From positions 1 to 17,041 of the forward strand of contig JACXTQ010000097.1 in NCBI GenBank assembly GCA_016919605.1: a DNA stretch of 17,041 bases, given 5' to 3'. This stretch comes from Methylovulum sp. (GTDB lineage: Bacteria; Pseudomonadota; Gammaproteobacteria; Methylococcales; Methylomonadaceae). The notes beneath the pieces are model-generated. The model did not search any database. It saw only the letters and a program-made list of their open reading frames with translations, and was not told the DNA's origin. Shown here piece after piece: positions 1-7,210 of the stretch. The number at the start of each line of letters is the position of its first letter. Within the stretch, counting starts at the first letter, position 1. Both the position numbers and the translations under genes were made by a program.

Positions 1-88
1 CCTACACAGCAACCGTGCAGACTCTGGGCTGCACCTGTTTGGGCAAGAAGGCAAGTTACTATTTACCAAAAATACTGGTTATTTTCGA

Positions 89-117
89 TTGTTTAGCAAG
101 GGGGATAGGTATATTAT
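89..117 (+). promoter_or_regulatory. Candidate sigma-70 promoter for the secreted protein at 239
   Basis: TTGTTT (89-94) and TATTAT (112-117) are separated by exactly 17 nt. A start near 124 would give a leader of about 115 nt before the gene at 239. This rests on hexamer matches in AT-rich DNA only. Nothing else in 1-238 could be supported. Confidence 0.33.
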
Positions 118-238
118 TAAAGTCTGGCTGTTGCCTATTAAACAGCAGTCCAGCATCCAACCCACACATCCTTAACCGTCAAACGTCAAGGAACGATGGT
201 AAGGTTGGTATTTTAACTTTAATTCACGAGAATTTATC

Positions 239-691
239 ATGTCATTGAAAAAACTAGCAATCGGCGTATGTTTTGTCGCGTTAGGCGCCATCAACCAAGC
301 TTGGGCAGTTGGTGGGGAATCGTTAAAAGTAGATACTTATGGCATAAAATATTGTGCGGGTGCATCGCCTGTGATAATAGATCCGACCGACAACCTGATC
401 AATTATTGGATATATGTGGACAGTGCCACGCAAATCACCGTCTATAAAGATGCGGCGCGAACCCAAAAATTGTTCTCATTGCCGATCACCCTGACACCTT
501 TGGCGAACACCGTTAAGGGTGACAGGCTGCAATATGCCATTAACGGCATGTTTGCGGTATCAGGCCAATACATTGTCATCAATGGTAGCGTCAAACTGGA
601 TAAAACCGGAACGACAATCACCTCTACAAGCATCACTTACATCCGTAAAGGCTTAAGTGACACCTGCTCAGAATCAGGTCGCTTTAAATAG
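239..691 (+). CDS. Small secreted protein of unknown function
   Basis: I do not recognise this 150-residue protein. It begins with a typical Sec signal peptide: MSLKK, a hydrophobic stretch, then a likely cleavage after the AWA at residues 21-23. The mature part of about 127 residues is rich in Thr, Ile, Val and Tyr with short alternating hydrophobic patterns, which suggests a beta-rich periplasmic or extracellular fold. It has just two cysteines, Cys39 near the mature N-terminus and Cys143 near the C-terminus, which could form a disulfide closing the domain. There are no further membrane segments, no lipobox and no C-terminal anchor. A GAG-containing weak ribosome site lies about 8 nt before the ATG. 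It appears monocistronic, since the next gene is on the other strand. Coding status is well supported by the signal peptide and normal amino-acid composition; function is unknown. Confidence 0.8.
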   Translation: MSLKKLAIGVCFVALGAINQAWAVGGESLKVDTYGIKYCAGASPVIIDPTDNLINYWIYVDSATQITVYKDAARTQKLFSLPITLTPLANTVKGDRLQYAINGMFAVSGQYIVINGSVKLDKTGTTITSTSITYIRKGLSDTCSESGRFK

Positions 692-837
692 GTCATTTAA
701 CATCCGCAACCCAAGCCCTTGCTTAGCGGGCCGCAGCTATGGATGGATGCGGCTTCACTAGAGCTTAAGCAGCGATGCCTAAACCCAACAAGGATGTTAG
801 ATTTAGCCATCGGACGGCCAAACTTATTAACTGAACC

Positions 838-2295
838 TTAAATACCGTTGCCCTGCAAATGGACCAGCGACATGGGTTCGTTCGGGTCATTACTGTTAAT
901 CGCCAAATCCGTACTAAACGCCGTGGCGCTGGTTGGCGTAAAGCTAATATGAATGACCTTGCTTTGGTTAGGGGCTAAGACAAAAGGCGTGGCGGCAGAA
1001 CTTGCCACAAACACAGGCGAACCGGAAGCGATGGAATTTATGGTCAATGCACTGTCGCCGACATTAGTTACCGTTATCGCCCTAGAATTGGTGGTATTGA
1101 CGGGTGTCGCCTTAATGGGCAGACTGGCAGGAACGAACAAATCAGCCAAACCTAATTTAAAGGCGGTCAATTGACCCGTGTTGCCGGCAATATAAAGGGC
1201 GCTTTCCGCCAAGGTCAAATTACCGCTGGCAGGATATGACCACACGCTCTGATGCGTTTTTAAGTCGATACAATAGGTGGTGTCCGCCGTACCGACAAAT
1301 ACATGTGTCTTAGTGGCGATAATGTTGCTTTGTAAGTCGCCGCTGACCGGTGCATCCCATAACCATACCTTATTGCCAGTCGCCGGATTGATCGCCGCTA
1401 ACGCCCCTGCTGACACTGCATAAAGCACCCCATTGGCCAACGTAGGTTGTCCGGCATAGGAGCTGGCTTTTTGCCAAGCAATCTTACGTCCGCTGGTGTC
1501 AAACTTAATCAGCCGCCCATCGTGGATGGTGTAAACATCGTTTGCACCGCCCAATACCGGAGCCACATCCATGGCATAGCCATTCCATTGAAAATTGGGG
1601 TCGGCGATAGTGAAAACAGGCTTGCCGGTCAACCGGTCAGTCACATGCAGCCCAGGCGTGCCACCGACATAAGCATAAGCCCATTTATCATCAACGGCGG
1701 GTGTCCATTGGTCATACTGCGTCTCTTGGGCAAACCAATTTTGCGCCCCAGTTTTGCCATTAAACGAATACATGCCGCCATAATAGCCACCATTGACATA
1801 AACGGAGCCATCATAAAGGGTGGGGGAAAAATAGTGCTCCCATTGCGCCTCAAACAGGCTTTTTAACAGCAAAGCGCCATTGTTCGCCTTATAGCCGTAA
1901 AAATAAGGGTTGCCCGTGGTGCTTTTGCCTACTTGCACATACACCGTGCCATTAGCATAACTGGGCGGGTTAACCGAGTGCACCGACCCATAAGAGACTT
2001 TCCAGGCTTGCTGACCGTTTTTTGCCAGCGTATACAGGTTTTGGTTAGCAAAATAGCCGATTGTGGACACAAAAATAAGCCCTTGGGCGGCAGTGACCGG
2101 ATTTAATGGCACGGTAGCCAACTGTTTTGTCCATTTAAACGCAATATTGGCAGGCGTTATGCTGACAGGGGTATAACCCGTATGGGCGGCATTGGCTTGA
2201 TACATAGGCCATTGGTCACTGGCACTGGCGGAAGCGGTGCCCATGAGTAAGGCCGCCATTAGGCAACTGCGTTTAAATACCATCGATTGTCCCAT
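838..2295 (-). CDS. Secreted PQQ-like beta-propeller protein with C-terminal choice-of-anchor D (ASH-type) domain
   Basis: This 485-residue protein has a signal peptide (FKRSCLMAALLMG, cleaved near ASASA-SDQW). The body, about residues 27-385, is a series of PQQ-type beta-propeller blades, shown by repeated W-containing strands and G-x-VYV/LYA strands (FKWTKQL, AWKVSYG, NWFAQ, KIAWQKA, KVWLWDA, SVWSYPA). This fold is shared with BamB and quinoprotein dehydrogenases, but I see no basis for assigning a bound cofactor or enzyme activity. The last roughly 85 residues are a separate Ig-like domain of the ASH or choice-of-anchor D type (NTTNSRAITVTNVGDSALTI, later ISFTPTSA and NSNDPNEP). The start at 2295 is supported by GGAG 6 nt upstream; a second ATG at residue 5 lacks such a site. 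A periplasmic or surface binding or scaffold role is likely. The neighbours give no functional clue. Confidence 0.85.
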   Translation of the reverse strand: MGQSMVFKRSCLMAALLMGTASASASDQWPMYQANAAHTGYTPVSITPANIAFKWTKQLATVPLNPVTAAQGLIFVSTIGYFANQNLYTLAKNGQQAWKVSYGSVHSVNPPSYANGTVYVQVGKSTTGNPYFYGYKANNGALLLKSLFEAQWEHYFSPTLYDGSVYVNGGYYGGMYSFNGKTGAQNWFAQETQYDQWTPAVDDKWAYAYVGGTPGLHVTDRLTGKPVFTIADPNFQWNGYAMDVAPVLGGANDVYTIHDGRLIKFDTSGRKIAWQKASSYAGQPTLANGVLYAVSAGALAAINPATGNKVWLWDAPVSGDLQSNIIATKTHVFVGTADTTYCIDLKTHQSVWSYPASGNLTLAESALYIAGNTGQLTAFKLGLADLFVPASLPIKATPVNTTNSRAITVTNVGDSALTINSIASGSPVFVASSAATPFVLAPNQSKVIHISFTPTSATAFSTDLAINSNDPNEPMSLVHLQGNGI

Positions 2296-2593
2296 CTTTA
2301 TCTCCAGTGTGTATTAGTGGACGTGTGAATCTGACAAATGAAGCGTGTATCCATAGCCCCCACAAAACCTTGCGGTTGCCGTTGTGGATTTGTTTCAACA
2401 ATAGGCAAAATAAACCCAAGCGGCCACCATTACCTGCCCATTAAATCACCATAGCTTTTACGATTGACCACAAAATGTCAATATAAATTGGCCAGCACTT
2501 ACCCTTTTAATTAAACGAACACCTTTTAATAAAGACCACTTATTATATTTTTACGCTGCCCTGCCCTTACTTACCACAAGACACCCCACCTTA
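2296..2593. other. Intergenic region upstream of the propeller gene
   Basis: This is about 298 nt of AT-rich DNA between the propeller start and the DUF3455 stop. It should carry the propeller promoter on the minus strand, but I could not choose a convincing hexamer pair. Two similar segments, CCTTTTAATTAA (2503-2514) and CCTTTTAATAAA (2522-2533), are spaced 19 nt apart. A weak imperfect hairpin built on CCACAA and TTGTGG lies near 2360-2390. No clear terminator for the DUF3455 gene was found. Confidence 0.4.
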
Positions 2594-3097
2594 TTAACGC
2601 GCTTTATAAAACACATAATCCGCCTGATAAGCCACGCGCTTTTCGCCGCCCAAATGGTTGCCGTTGCAACCTGAGACCGGCGGTAGGCCGCCTTGGGTCT
2701 TAATGCGGGTGATAAAGCGGGTTTGTGCCAACAACCCTTTGCCCTCATGAGCCACCACCTCCAACACCAGCCAAGGGATAGCCCCGTCTGTCACCTCCAG
2801 CTTGCCGAGCAGTTTGCCCGTCACACGGCTGCCATCGGCGGCTTCCCACGTCGGGCCGGCAAAATGCTTGCCGATCACCCGCCCTTGATTATCATACAAC
2901 AGTGCCGCTGGCCCCTGATATTCCCAAGCATATTGGCCCTGGTTAAACGTGCATTGATAAATCTGCTCACCCTTGGCATGAGCGGCACCAAAAGCCTCAT
3001 GACCCACAGGCGGCGTAATCATCGGCTCCGGGCCTTTACAATTGGCATAAGCCACACCCTGCACCAACAGCGACATTAACACAACCGTTTTTAGCAT
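2594..3097 (-). CDS. Secreted DUF3455 family protein
   Basis: From the ATG at 3097 this is a 167-residue protein with a signal peptide (MLKTVVLMSLLVQGVAYA, then NCKG). The mature sequence has the hallmarks of DUF3455: a P-x-GHEAFGAAHAKG-QIYQC start, a W-x-YQGPAALLYD segment, GKHFAGPTWEAADGSRV, a central IPWLVLEV, and a C-terminal CNGN...AYQADYVFYKAR. The molecular function of the family is not known to me. Cysteines at the start and near the C-terminus could pair in the periplasm. In-frame TTG and GTG codons lie upstream (3109, 3106). I prefer the ATG because GGTGAGG sits just before it and because it gives a normal signal peptide. The ribosome site overlaps the stop codon of the preceding SDR gene, so the two genes are very likely co-transcribed and translationally coupled. 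Confidence 0.85.
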   Translation of the reverse strand: MLKTVVLMSLLVQGVAYANCKGPEPMITPPVGHEAFGAAHAKGEQIYQCTFNQGQYAWEYQGPAALLYDNQGRVIGKHFAGPTWEAADGSRVTGKLLGKLEVTDGAIPWLVLEVVAHEGKGLLAQTRFITRIKTQGGLPPVSGCNGNHLGGEKRVAYQADYVFYKAR

Positions 3098-3102
3098 AAT
3101 CC

Positions 3103-3798
3103 TCACCAAGGCATCACTGTGCCGTCATACTTAATAAAAGCCCCCGATTGCCGCAAAGAAAAATCCGCGATCACCTGCCGCATCCCGGCAATGCTCTCCT
3201 GCGCCTCGATCAGGGCATTAGGGCCGCCCATATCGGTCTTGACCCAACCCGGATGCAAGGTCACTATCCCTATCGCTTGCGCCTGTAAATCTATCGCCAA
3301 ACTCTTCATCGCCGCATTTAACGCCGCCTTGCTGGAGCGGTAAAACAGGCTGCCGCCGCTGGTATTGTCAGTGACGCTGCCCATCAGGCTACTGACATTC
3401 GCCACCAACTTTTGTTCACCCGCTTGCAAATGCGCCAAAAACGCCTCCGCCATTTTCACTGGGGCTTGGGTGTTGACCACAAACGATTGCGACCACAACG
3501 GATAATCCAACTGGCCAAACCCGTTGCTGGCGTTATCGGGGTAAACTCCGGCATTGTTCAGCAACACATCAAGCTTACACCCCGCCAACTTAACCGCCAA
3601 CGCCTCTATCGCCGCGAAATCGGCGACATCCAGCGCCTCCAAGCGTAGGGTCGGATAGCGCCCCGCCAGCTCTTGCAAGGCCTGCGCTTGGGCAGGGTGA
3701 CGGCAACAGGCTATCACCTGCCAGCCATCCGCCGCATACTGGCGGCAAAATTCTAAACCTAACCCCCGGTTAGCCCCGGTCACTAATACTGTAGCCAT
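3103..3798 (-). CDS. SDR family NAD(P)-dependent oxidoreductase (C-factor-like)
   Basis: A classical short-chain dehydrogenase/reductase of 231 residues. It has the cofactor motif TGANRGLG (residues 7-14), NNAG (81-84), an active-site Ser at 136/137 (NVSS), Tyr153 and Lys157 in YRSSK, and the HPGWVKTDM segment after the catalytic region. The overall pattern resembles the C-factor/CsgA-like branch that reduces small carbonyls, but the substrate cannot be read from the sequence. A longer reading frame begins at 3831. I reject that start because it lies inside the sodB terminator hairpin. The ATG at 3798 has GGGAG 9 nt upstream and begins the expected MATVLVTG strand. The gene lies just after the sodB terminator and overlaps the start region of the DUF3455 gene, forming a probable two-gene operon. 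No membrane or signal sequence, so it is cytoplasmic. Confidence 0.9.
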   Translation of the reverse strand: MATVLVTGANRGLGLEFCRQYAADGWQVIACCRHPAQAQALQELAGRYPTLRLEALDVADFAAIEALAVKLAGCKLDVLLNNAGVYPDNASNGFGQLDYPLWSQSFVVNTQAPVKMAEAFLAHLQAGEQKLVANVSSLMGSVTDNTSGGSLFYRSSKAALNAAMKSLAIDLQAQAIGIVTLHPGWVKTDMGGPNALIEAQESIAGMRQVIADFSLRQSGAFIKYDGTVMPW

Positions 3799-3814
3799 GA
3801 TTACTTTCTCCCAT

Positions 3815-3850
3815 AAAAAAGCCTTCTGCATCTTAGCGATGCAGAAGGCT
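3815..3850 (-). terminator. Rho-independent terminator of sodB
   Basis: A perfect 13-bp stem, AGCCTTCTGCATC (3820-3832) with GATGCAGAAGGCT (3838-3850), encloses a 5-nt loop. Read on the minus strand it is followed by a run of T (A run at 3815-3820 on plus). It lies 25 nt after the sodB stop codon and separates sodB from the SDR gene. Confidence 0.93.
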
Positions 3851-3875
3851 TAAACTGACACGCTTAAACGGATGC

Positions 3876-4457
3876 TTACGCAGCAAAATTAGCGGCGGCA
3901 AAATCCCAGTTGACTAATGCCCAAAACGCTTCCAAATATTTAGGACGCGCATTGCGGTAGTCGATGTAATAGGCATGTTCCCACACGTCGCAGGTCAACA
4001 ACGGGGTTTGGCCGGTAGTCAATGGGCAACCGGCATTGCTGGTGCTAACTAAGCCTAAACTGCCATCGGCATTTTTGACCAACCACGCCCAGCCAGAACC
4101 AAATGTGCCGACTGCGCATTTAGTGAATTCTTCTTTAAATTGGGCAAAAGAGCCAAATTTTGCATTGATCGCCTCAGCCAATGCGCCAGTAGGCTCGCCA
4201 CCCGCGTTAGGGGCCAAGCTGTTCCAGTAAAACGTGTGGTTCCAAATTTGCGCGGCATTGTTGAAAATAGGGCCGGAAGATTTGACGATAATCTCTTCCA
4301 GTGACAGACCTTCAAATTCGGTGCCAGGGACCAAATTGTTCAAGTTGGTCACATAGGTTTGGTGGTGCTTGCCATGATGGAAATCTAATGTTTCTGCAGA
4401 AATATAAGGGACCAATCTGTTACTTGCATAAGGCAAAGCAGGAAGTTCGAAAGCCAT
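3876..4457 (-). CDS. sodB: Superoxide dismutase [Fe]
   Basis: A cytoplasmic 193-residue iron superoxide dismutase, the usual length for bacterial SodB. It converts superoxide to oxygen and hydrogen peroxide. The four metal ligands are all in place: His27 (FHHGKHH), His74 (IWNHTFYW), Asp157 and His161 (DVWEHAYYIDY). Gln70 in NNAAQ, before His74, is the second-sphere glutamine position typical of the iron rather than the manganese enzyme, which usually places this glutamine in the C-terminal half. FGSGWAWL, also typical, is present. The ATG at 4457 has AGGA 7 nt upstream. The gene is monocistronic: a strong terminator follows directly. A possible promoter upstream (TTAATC at 4554-4559, 17 nt, TATAGC at 4531-4536, minus strand) is only a hexamer match. 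I could not identify a Fur box with confidence. Confidence 0.97.
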   Translation of the reverse strand: MAFELPALPYASNRLVPYISAETLDFHHGKHHQTYVTNLNNLVPGTEFEGLSLEEIIVKSSGPIFNNAAQIWNHTFYWNSLAPNAGGEPTGALAEAINAKFGSFAQFKEEFTKCAVGTFGSGWAWLVKNADGSLGLVSTSNAGCPLTTGQTPLLTCDVWEHAYYIDYRNARPKYLEAFWALVNWDFAAANFAA

Positions 4458-4795
4458 TTGATTATCCTAAATAAAAGTTAAAAAAAAATGTTAATAAACC
4501 ACGGGGCATAAATACCCAGTAATCTAATAAGCTATAATTTAGCATTGCTGAACGATTAAATAAAGCCGGACTTCGTATAATTGTGATGGCCTAGCCATTT
4601 AAGCCCCCAACAACCCCCAATACCGCGCATTTAAGCCCTAAACCGTAACCACAAGCCGCTGTTTTAAAAACAAAACCCAAAACACCCGCAAAGGCCAACC
4701 CAAAAAATCGCCTACCTTGCTTAAAAAATTCCCCTCAGCACTGGTTTATTTTTATTCTTGCTATATAATGTGCGGCTTCACCAAATGATTTTATT
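4458..4795. other. Intergenic region between sodB and tRNA-Leu
   Basis: This 338-nt gap separates divergent transcripts. On the minus strand it holds the candidate sodB promoter TTAATC-17-TATAGC (4559 down to 4531). On the plus strand it holds the tRNA promoter near 4764. The middle (about 4590-4720) is C/A-rich low-complexity sequence with repeated CCCAA and AACCC words. No credible reading frame was seen. Confidence 0.5.
4740..4780 (+). promoter_or_regulatory. Promoter of tRNA-Leu
   Basis: A perfect TATAAT lies at 4764-4769, about 27 nt before the mature tRNA. It is followed by a GC-rich discriminator (GTGCGGC), as in stringently controlled stable-RNA promoters. No good -35 hexamer is visible at the expected distance (CTGGTT at 4741-4746 is weak). 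Confidence 0.6.
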
Positions 4796-4882
4796 GCCTC
4801 GGTGGCGAAATTGGTAGACGCAAGGGACTTAAAATCCCTCGGTGGTAACACCGTGCCGGTTCGACTCCGGCCCGAGGCACCA
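4796..4882 (+). tRNA. tRNA-Leu (anticodon UAA)
   Basis: An 87-nt type II tRNA. The acceptor stem is GCCTCGG (4796-4802) with CCGAGGC (4872-4878), then discriminator A and an encoded CCA (4880-4882). The anticodon stem AGGGA/TCCCT holds the loop CTTAAAA with anticodon TAA, reading UUA leucine codons. A long variable arm (GGTGGTAACACC) follows, then the T-arm GCCGG-TTCGACT-CCGGC. The sequence closely parallels the known gammaproteobacterial tRNA-Leu(UAA). It is a single gene with its own promoter and terminator, beside an AT-rich accessory block. Confidence 0.97.
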
Positions 4883-4889
4883 AGCATTC

Positions 4890-4924
4890 AAAGGCCTACA
4901 CATTTTATGTGTAGGCCTTTTTTA
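4890..4924 (+). terminator. Rho-independent terminator after tRNA-Leu
   Basis: A perfect 13-bp stem, AAAGGCCTACACA (4890-4902) with TGTGTAGGCCTTT (4908-4920), has a TTTTA loop and runs into a T tract to 4924. It starts 8 nt after the CCA end of the tRNA. Confidence 0.94.
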
Positions 4925-5188
4925 TTGCCCGCCGGAAATGTTACAATTTTGTCGCAGTTCAAGCAATAAAGCCGCACCCCTTGCCGAATTCAGGCACAAA
5001 AAGCCGCCCAAAAGCGGCCTTTATCTGGTGTGGATTAATCAATTCTTAGAATTTTCTTGGGGTATCGCTAATCACTGCTATCTGTGTGGCTAGGGTATCC
5101 TCACCACCTGAAACGGCCACTATGTTTCATTGAATAATTCACAGTTTAGCTTTTATAAGCCTCCACTTTAAATAATCAAGCTCAATTT
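4925..5188. other. Intergenic region between tRNA-Leu terminator and methyltransferase
   Basis: Together with the terminator this forms a gap of about 306 nt. It holds a weak hairpin GCCGC/GCGGC (5003-5018) with flanking A and T runs. No integrase fragment, no repeat of the tRNA 3' end and no credible gene was seen. The promoter of the methyltransferase should be here, but none stands out. Confidence 0.4.
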
Positions 5189-5860
5189 ATGACCGGATCT
5201 GACAAACAAATTGATGATATTTACGAGAAGAACGACTATTTGGAGGCATACAGCCAACATACGGATATTCGTGTCAATGAAGACCCTAAATCAGCTATCG
5301 GCGGTATGTGGGAAGAAATTGGGCTGCTTCAGTATGAGTTTATGGTCAACAAAAACCTGCAACCGCACCACAAAATGTTGGATATTGGTTGTGGCACCCT
5401 TCGTGGCGGCAGGCACTTTATCAAATATTTAAACGCAAATAACTATTACGGCATGGACATATCTGTCAGAGCAATTGAATATGCCAACCAACTGGTCCAA
5501 CAAGAGGGGCTTTCAGAAAAAACCCCCCACTTGTCCGTCAGCGAAAAAAACCTTAAATTTTACGAATTTCCTCGTGAATCATTTGATTTCATTCTTGCCC
5601 AATCGGTGTTTACCCACCTAAAGCCTGAACATATCAAAGAGTGCTTTGAAAATATCAGGCACATAATGCATAAAAATTCAGTTTTTTATTTTACTTACTT
5701 TAAAGGTGAAAAATATATGCAGACTGGCATCAAAGACTTTTCATATCCTTTTTCCTTTTTTGAAGGTTTGGCCGAACAACATGGCTTTAAGTTAAAAGAT
5801 TGTGCGGAGGAATATAACCATCCGCGAGGACAGCTTATGATGGCATTGTCGAAAGAATAA
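5189..5860 (+). CDS. Class I SAM-dependent methyltransferase
   Basis: A soluble 223-residue protein with a Rossmann methyltransferase core: motif I MLDIGCGTLRGGRHF (from residue 63), the acidic residue after strand 2 in YYGMDIS (Asp90, expected to bind the ribose of SAM), and FDFILAQSVFTHLKPE (132-147) as motif IV with the following helix. The N-terminal 50 residues are mainly charged or helical. The acceptor cannot be read from the sequence. Its neighbours are sulfotransferases and glycosyltransferases, so O-methylation of a glycan or of a small glycolipid group is a reasonable inference. The ATG at 5189 has only a poor ribosome site; no better in-frame start is seen. The sequence is visibly more AT-rich than polA or purB, in line with an acquired surface-glycan block. 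It is followed 41 nt later by the first sulfotransferase on the same strand. Confidence 0.88.
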   Translation: MTGSDKQIDDIYEKNDYLEAYSQHTDIRVNEDPKSAIGGMWEEIGLLQYEFMVNKNLQPHHKMLDIGCGTLRGGRHFIKYLNANNYYGMDISVRAIEYANQLVQQEGLSEKTPHLSVSEKNLKFYEFPRESFDFILAQSVFTHLKPEHIKECFENIRHIMHKNSVFYFTYFKGEKYMQTGIKDFSYPFSFFEGLAEQHGFKLKDCAEEYNHPRGQLMMALSKE

Positions 5861-5901
5861 CGCGGCTTCAAATTCCAGCCCAGTAATTAAGGTAAAATTC
5901 A

Positions 5902-6534
5902 ATGCCTTTATTTGAAAAAAATAACGTAAAACTATTATTTGTCCATATCCCTAAAACTGGGGGTACTTGTTTAAGAAAATGGTTGGAACAACAAGATGTT
6001 AAGGTTTCGTTCTACAATCCATCACCGCCATCCACCCTTAGGGTCACTCCCCAACACATGCCAATCAGTGACTTAAAAATCTTACTGGGTAAGGATGGGT
6101 GGCAATGGTCATTCGCTGTGGTCCGTAACCCTTATGATAGGATTGAGAGCGAATATTTTTACCGTTTAATGAATATGAAGAAAAAACAATTACAAATTGC
6201 GGTTTTTTCTGATTGGTTGATTCAAAGTATAAATGCATCAAAAACTAATCCTTTTCATCTTGACAATCATTTTCAGCGGCAAACAGATTTTATTGACGCT
6301 GATGTTGAAGTTTTCAAACTTGAGGAGGGCTTAGAAAAAGTGGCATGTAAAATGGCGGCGCATTTCGACATTGAACCCCCTAATATTTTGGATAAGGAAA
6401 ATTCAAGTCCTAGAGAAACTGTTACTTGGTCAACAGAGGCTAGGGATATGTTTAATACATATTATGCTAATGACTTTATCCAATTGGATTACAAAATTAT
6501 GGATAGCCATAATGAAAACATGTTTACAACTTGA
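5902..6534 (+). CDS. Sulfotransferase family protein (Sulfotransfer_2-like)
   Basis: A 210-residue protein with the two PAPS-binding signatures of sulfotransferases. The 5'-phosphosulfate loop is VHIPKTGGTCLRKWL (residues 14-28). The 3'-phosphate motif is AVVRNPYDRIESEYF (72-86), with Arg75 and Ser83 in the expected places. Such enzymes move sulfate from PAPS to a hydroxyl of a carbohydrate. The HIPKTGGT form is typical of the carbohydrate sulfotransferase (Sulfotransfer_2) group. It has no signal peptide or membrane segment, so it would act in the cytoplasm before export. A QHMP segment follows the first motif, as in related proteins. It lies 41 nt after the methyltransferase and is probably co-transcribed. 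No PAPS synthesis genes are in the window. The substrate is unknown. Confidence 0.87.
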   Translation: MPLFEKNNVKLLFVHIPKTGGTCLRKWLEQQDVKVSFYNPSPPSTLRVTPQHMPISDLKILLGKDGWQWSFAVVRNPYDRIESEYFYRLMNMKKKQLQIAVFSDWLIQSINASKTNPFHLDNHFQRQTDFIDADVEVFKLEEGLEKVACKMAAHFDIEPPNILDKENSSPRETVTWSTEARDMFNTYYANDFIQLDYKIMDSHNENMFTT

Positions 6535-6583
6535 TGTGTCCCAAAAGCAAAACGGCTACTTTCAATCCACAACACAAATCCTT

Positions 6584-7207
6584 TTACAACCAAGAACCAG
6601 CCCAGTGGTGAACGGCAAAGGTATTTTCTTGGATACAGCTAGGTGAATATTCTTCAAGCCACGAATAAGGATAAAAATATTCAACGGGGTAAAGGGTTAC
6701 GTTTTTAATCGTTTGCAGTCCATAGGATTGCAATCCTAACTCCCTTAAGACCATAGTGCTTAAAGGCGGTTGACGAACGAATTCACCGGTCTCTTTATAA
6801 ACTTGCAGCGTACTGTCCATACATTTTTGCAAAAAGTCATGACCCTGTACGGCACCTAGAATGGCATTATTGACCCAACCAATATGTTCTTCTTTTCGTT
6901 GAAAACCCAAAAAACAATCATGCTTGCGAAAAGGCTCAAGGCTTTTAATAACTTCGAAATCGGTATCCAAGTAAATTCCGCCTTCATTATATAAGCACCA
7001 TAACCTGACATAATTGGATGCCCTTGACCATAAGCCTTTATCGATTGCTTCCCGACAATAGTCAATATCCAAAGGGCTATTGCTTTCATTCCACTCCTTA
7101 ACCTCAAAGTCTGGCATAACTTTCTGCCAGCTTTCCATACAACGCTGAATCATCTCTGTTTTAGGGTTGTTTCCAAACCAGCAGTAGTGGATAATTTTAG
7201 GAATCAT
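6584..7207 (-). CDS. GT32-type (OCH1-like) glycosyltransferase
   Basis: A 207-residue glycosyltransferase of the sugar-binding DXD class (Gly_transf_sug, OCH1/GT32-like). It opens with MIPKIIHYCWFGNNPK, the standard first strand of this family. The sugar-nucleotide and metal site is RASNYVRLWCLYNEGGIYLD, ending in Asp-Thr-Asp at residues 81-83. The C-terminus ends in AVHHWAGSWL, the usual H-x-x-x-SW closing motif. These enzymes add a hexose to an oligosaccharide or capsule precursor using a nucleotide sugar. Donor and acceptor are not predictable here. The length is short but complete for bacterial members. Its ATG lies 3 nt after the stop codon of the upstream sulfotransferase, which indicates translational coupling and a shared mRNA. 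Its 3' end converges with the plus-strand sulfotransferase, with 49 nt between and no visible terminator hairpin. Confidence 0.9.
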   Translation of the reverse strand: MIPKIIHYCWFGNNPKTEMIQRCMESWQKVMPDFEVKEWNESNSPLDIDYCREAIDKGLWSRASNYVRLWCLYNEGGIYLDTDFEVIKSLEPFRKHDCFLGFQRKEEHIGWVNNAILGAVQGHDFLQKCMDSTLQVYKETGEFVRQPPLSTMVLRELGLQSYGLQTIKNVTLYPVEYFYPYSWLEEYSPSCIQENTFAVHHWAGSWL

Positions 7208-7210
7208 TTT

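Noticed and set aside
15..248. Open frame of 77 codons before the secreted protein gene
   Set aside because: It has no signal of coding composition, no ribosome site, overlaps the start of the real gene and spans the candidate promoter.
3799..3831. Longer N-terminus of the SDR protein
   Set aside because: The extra 11 codons fall in the sodB terminator; the inner ATG has a good ribosome site and starts the Rossmann fold.
4842..5093. Open frame of 83 codons starting inside the tRNA
   Set aside because: It runs through the tRNA 3' half and its terminator hairpin; the protein has no recognisable features.
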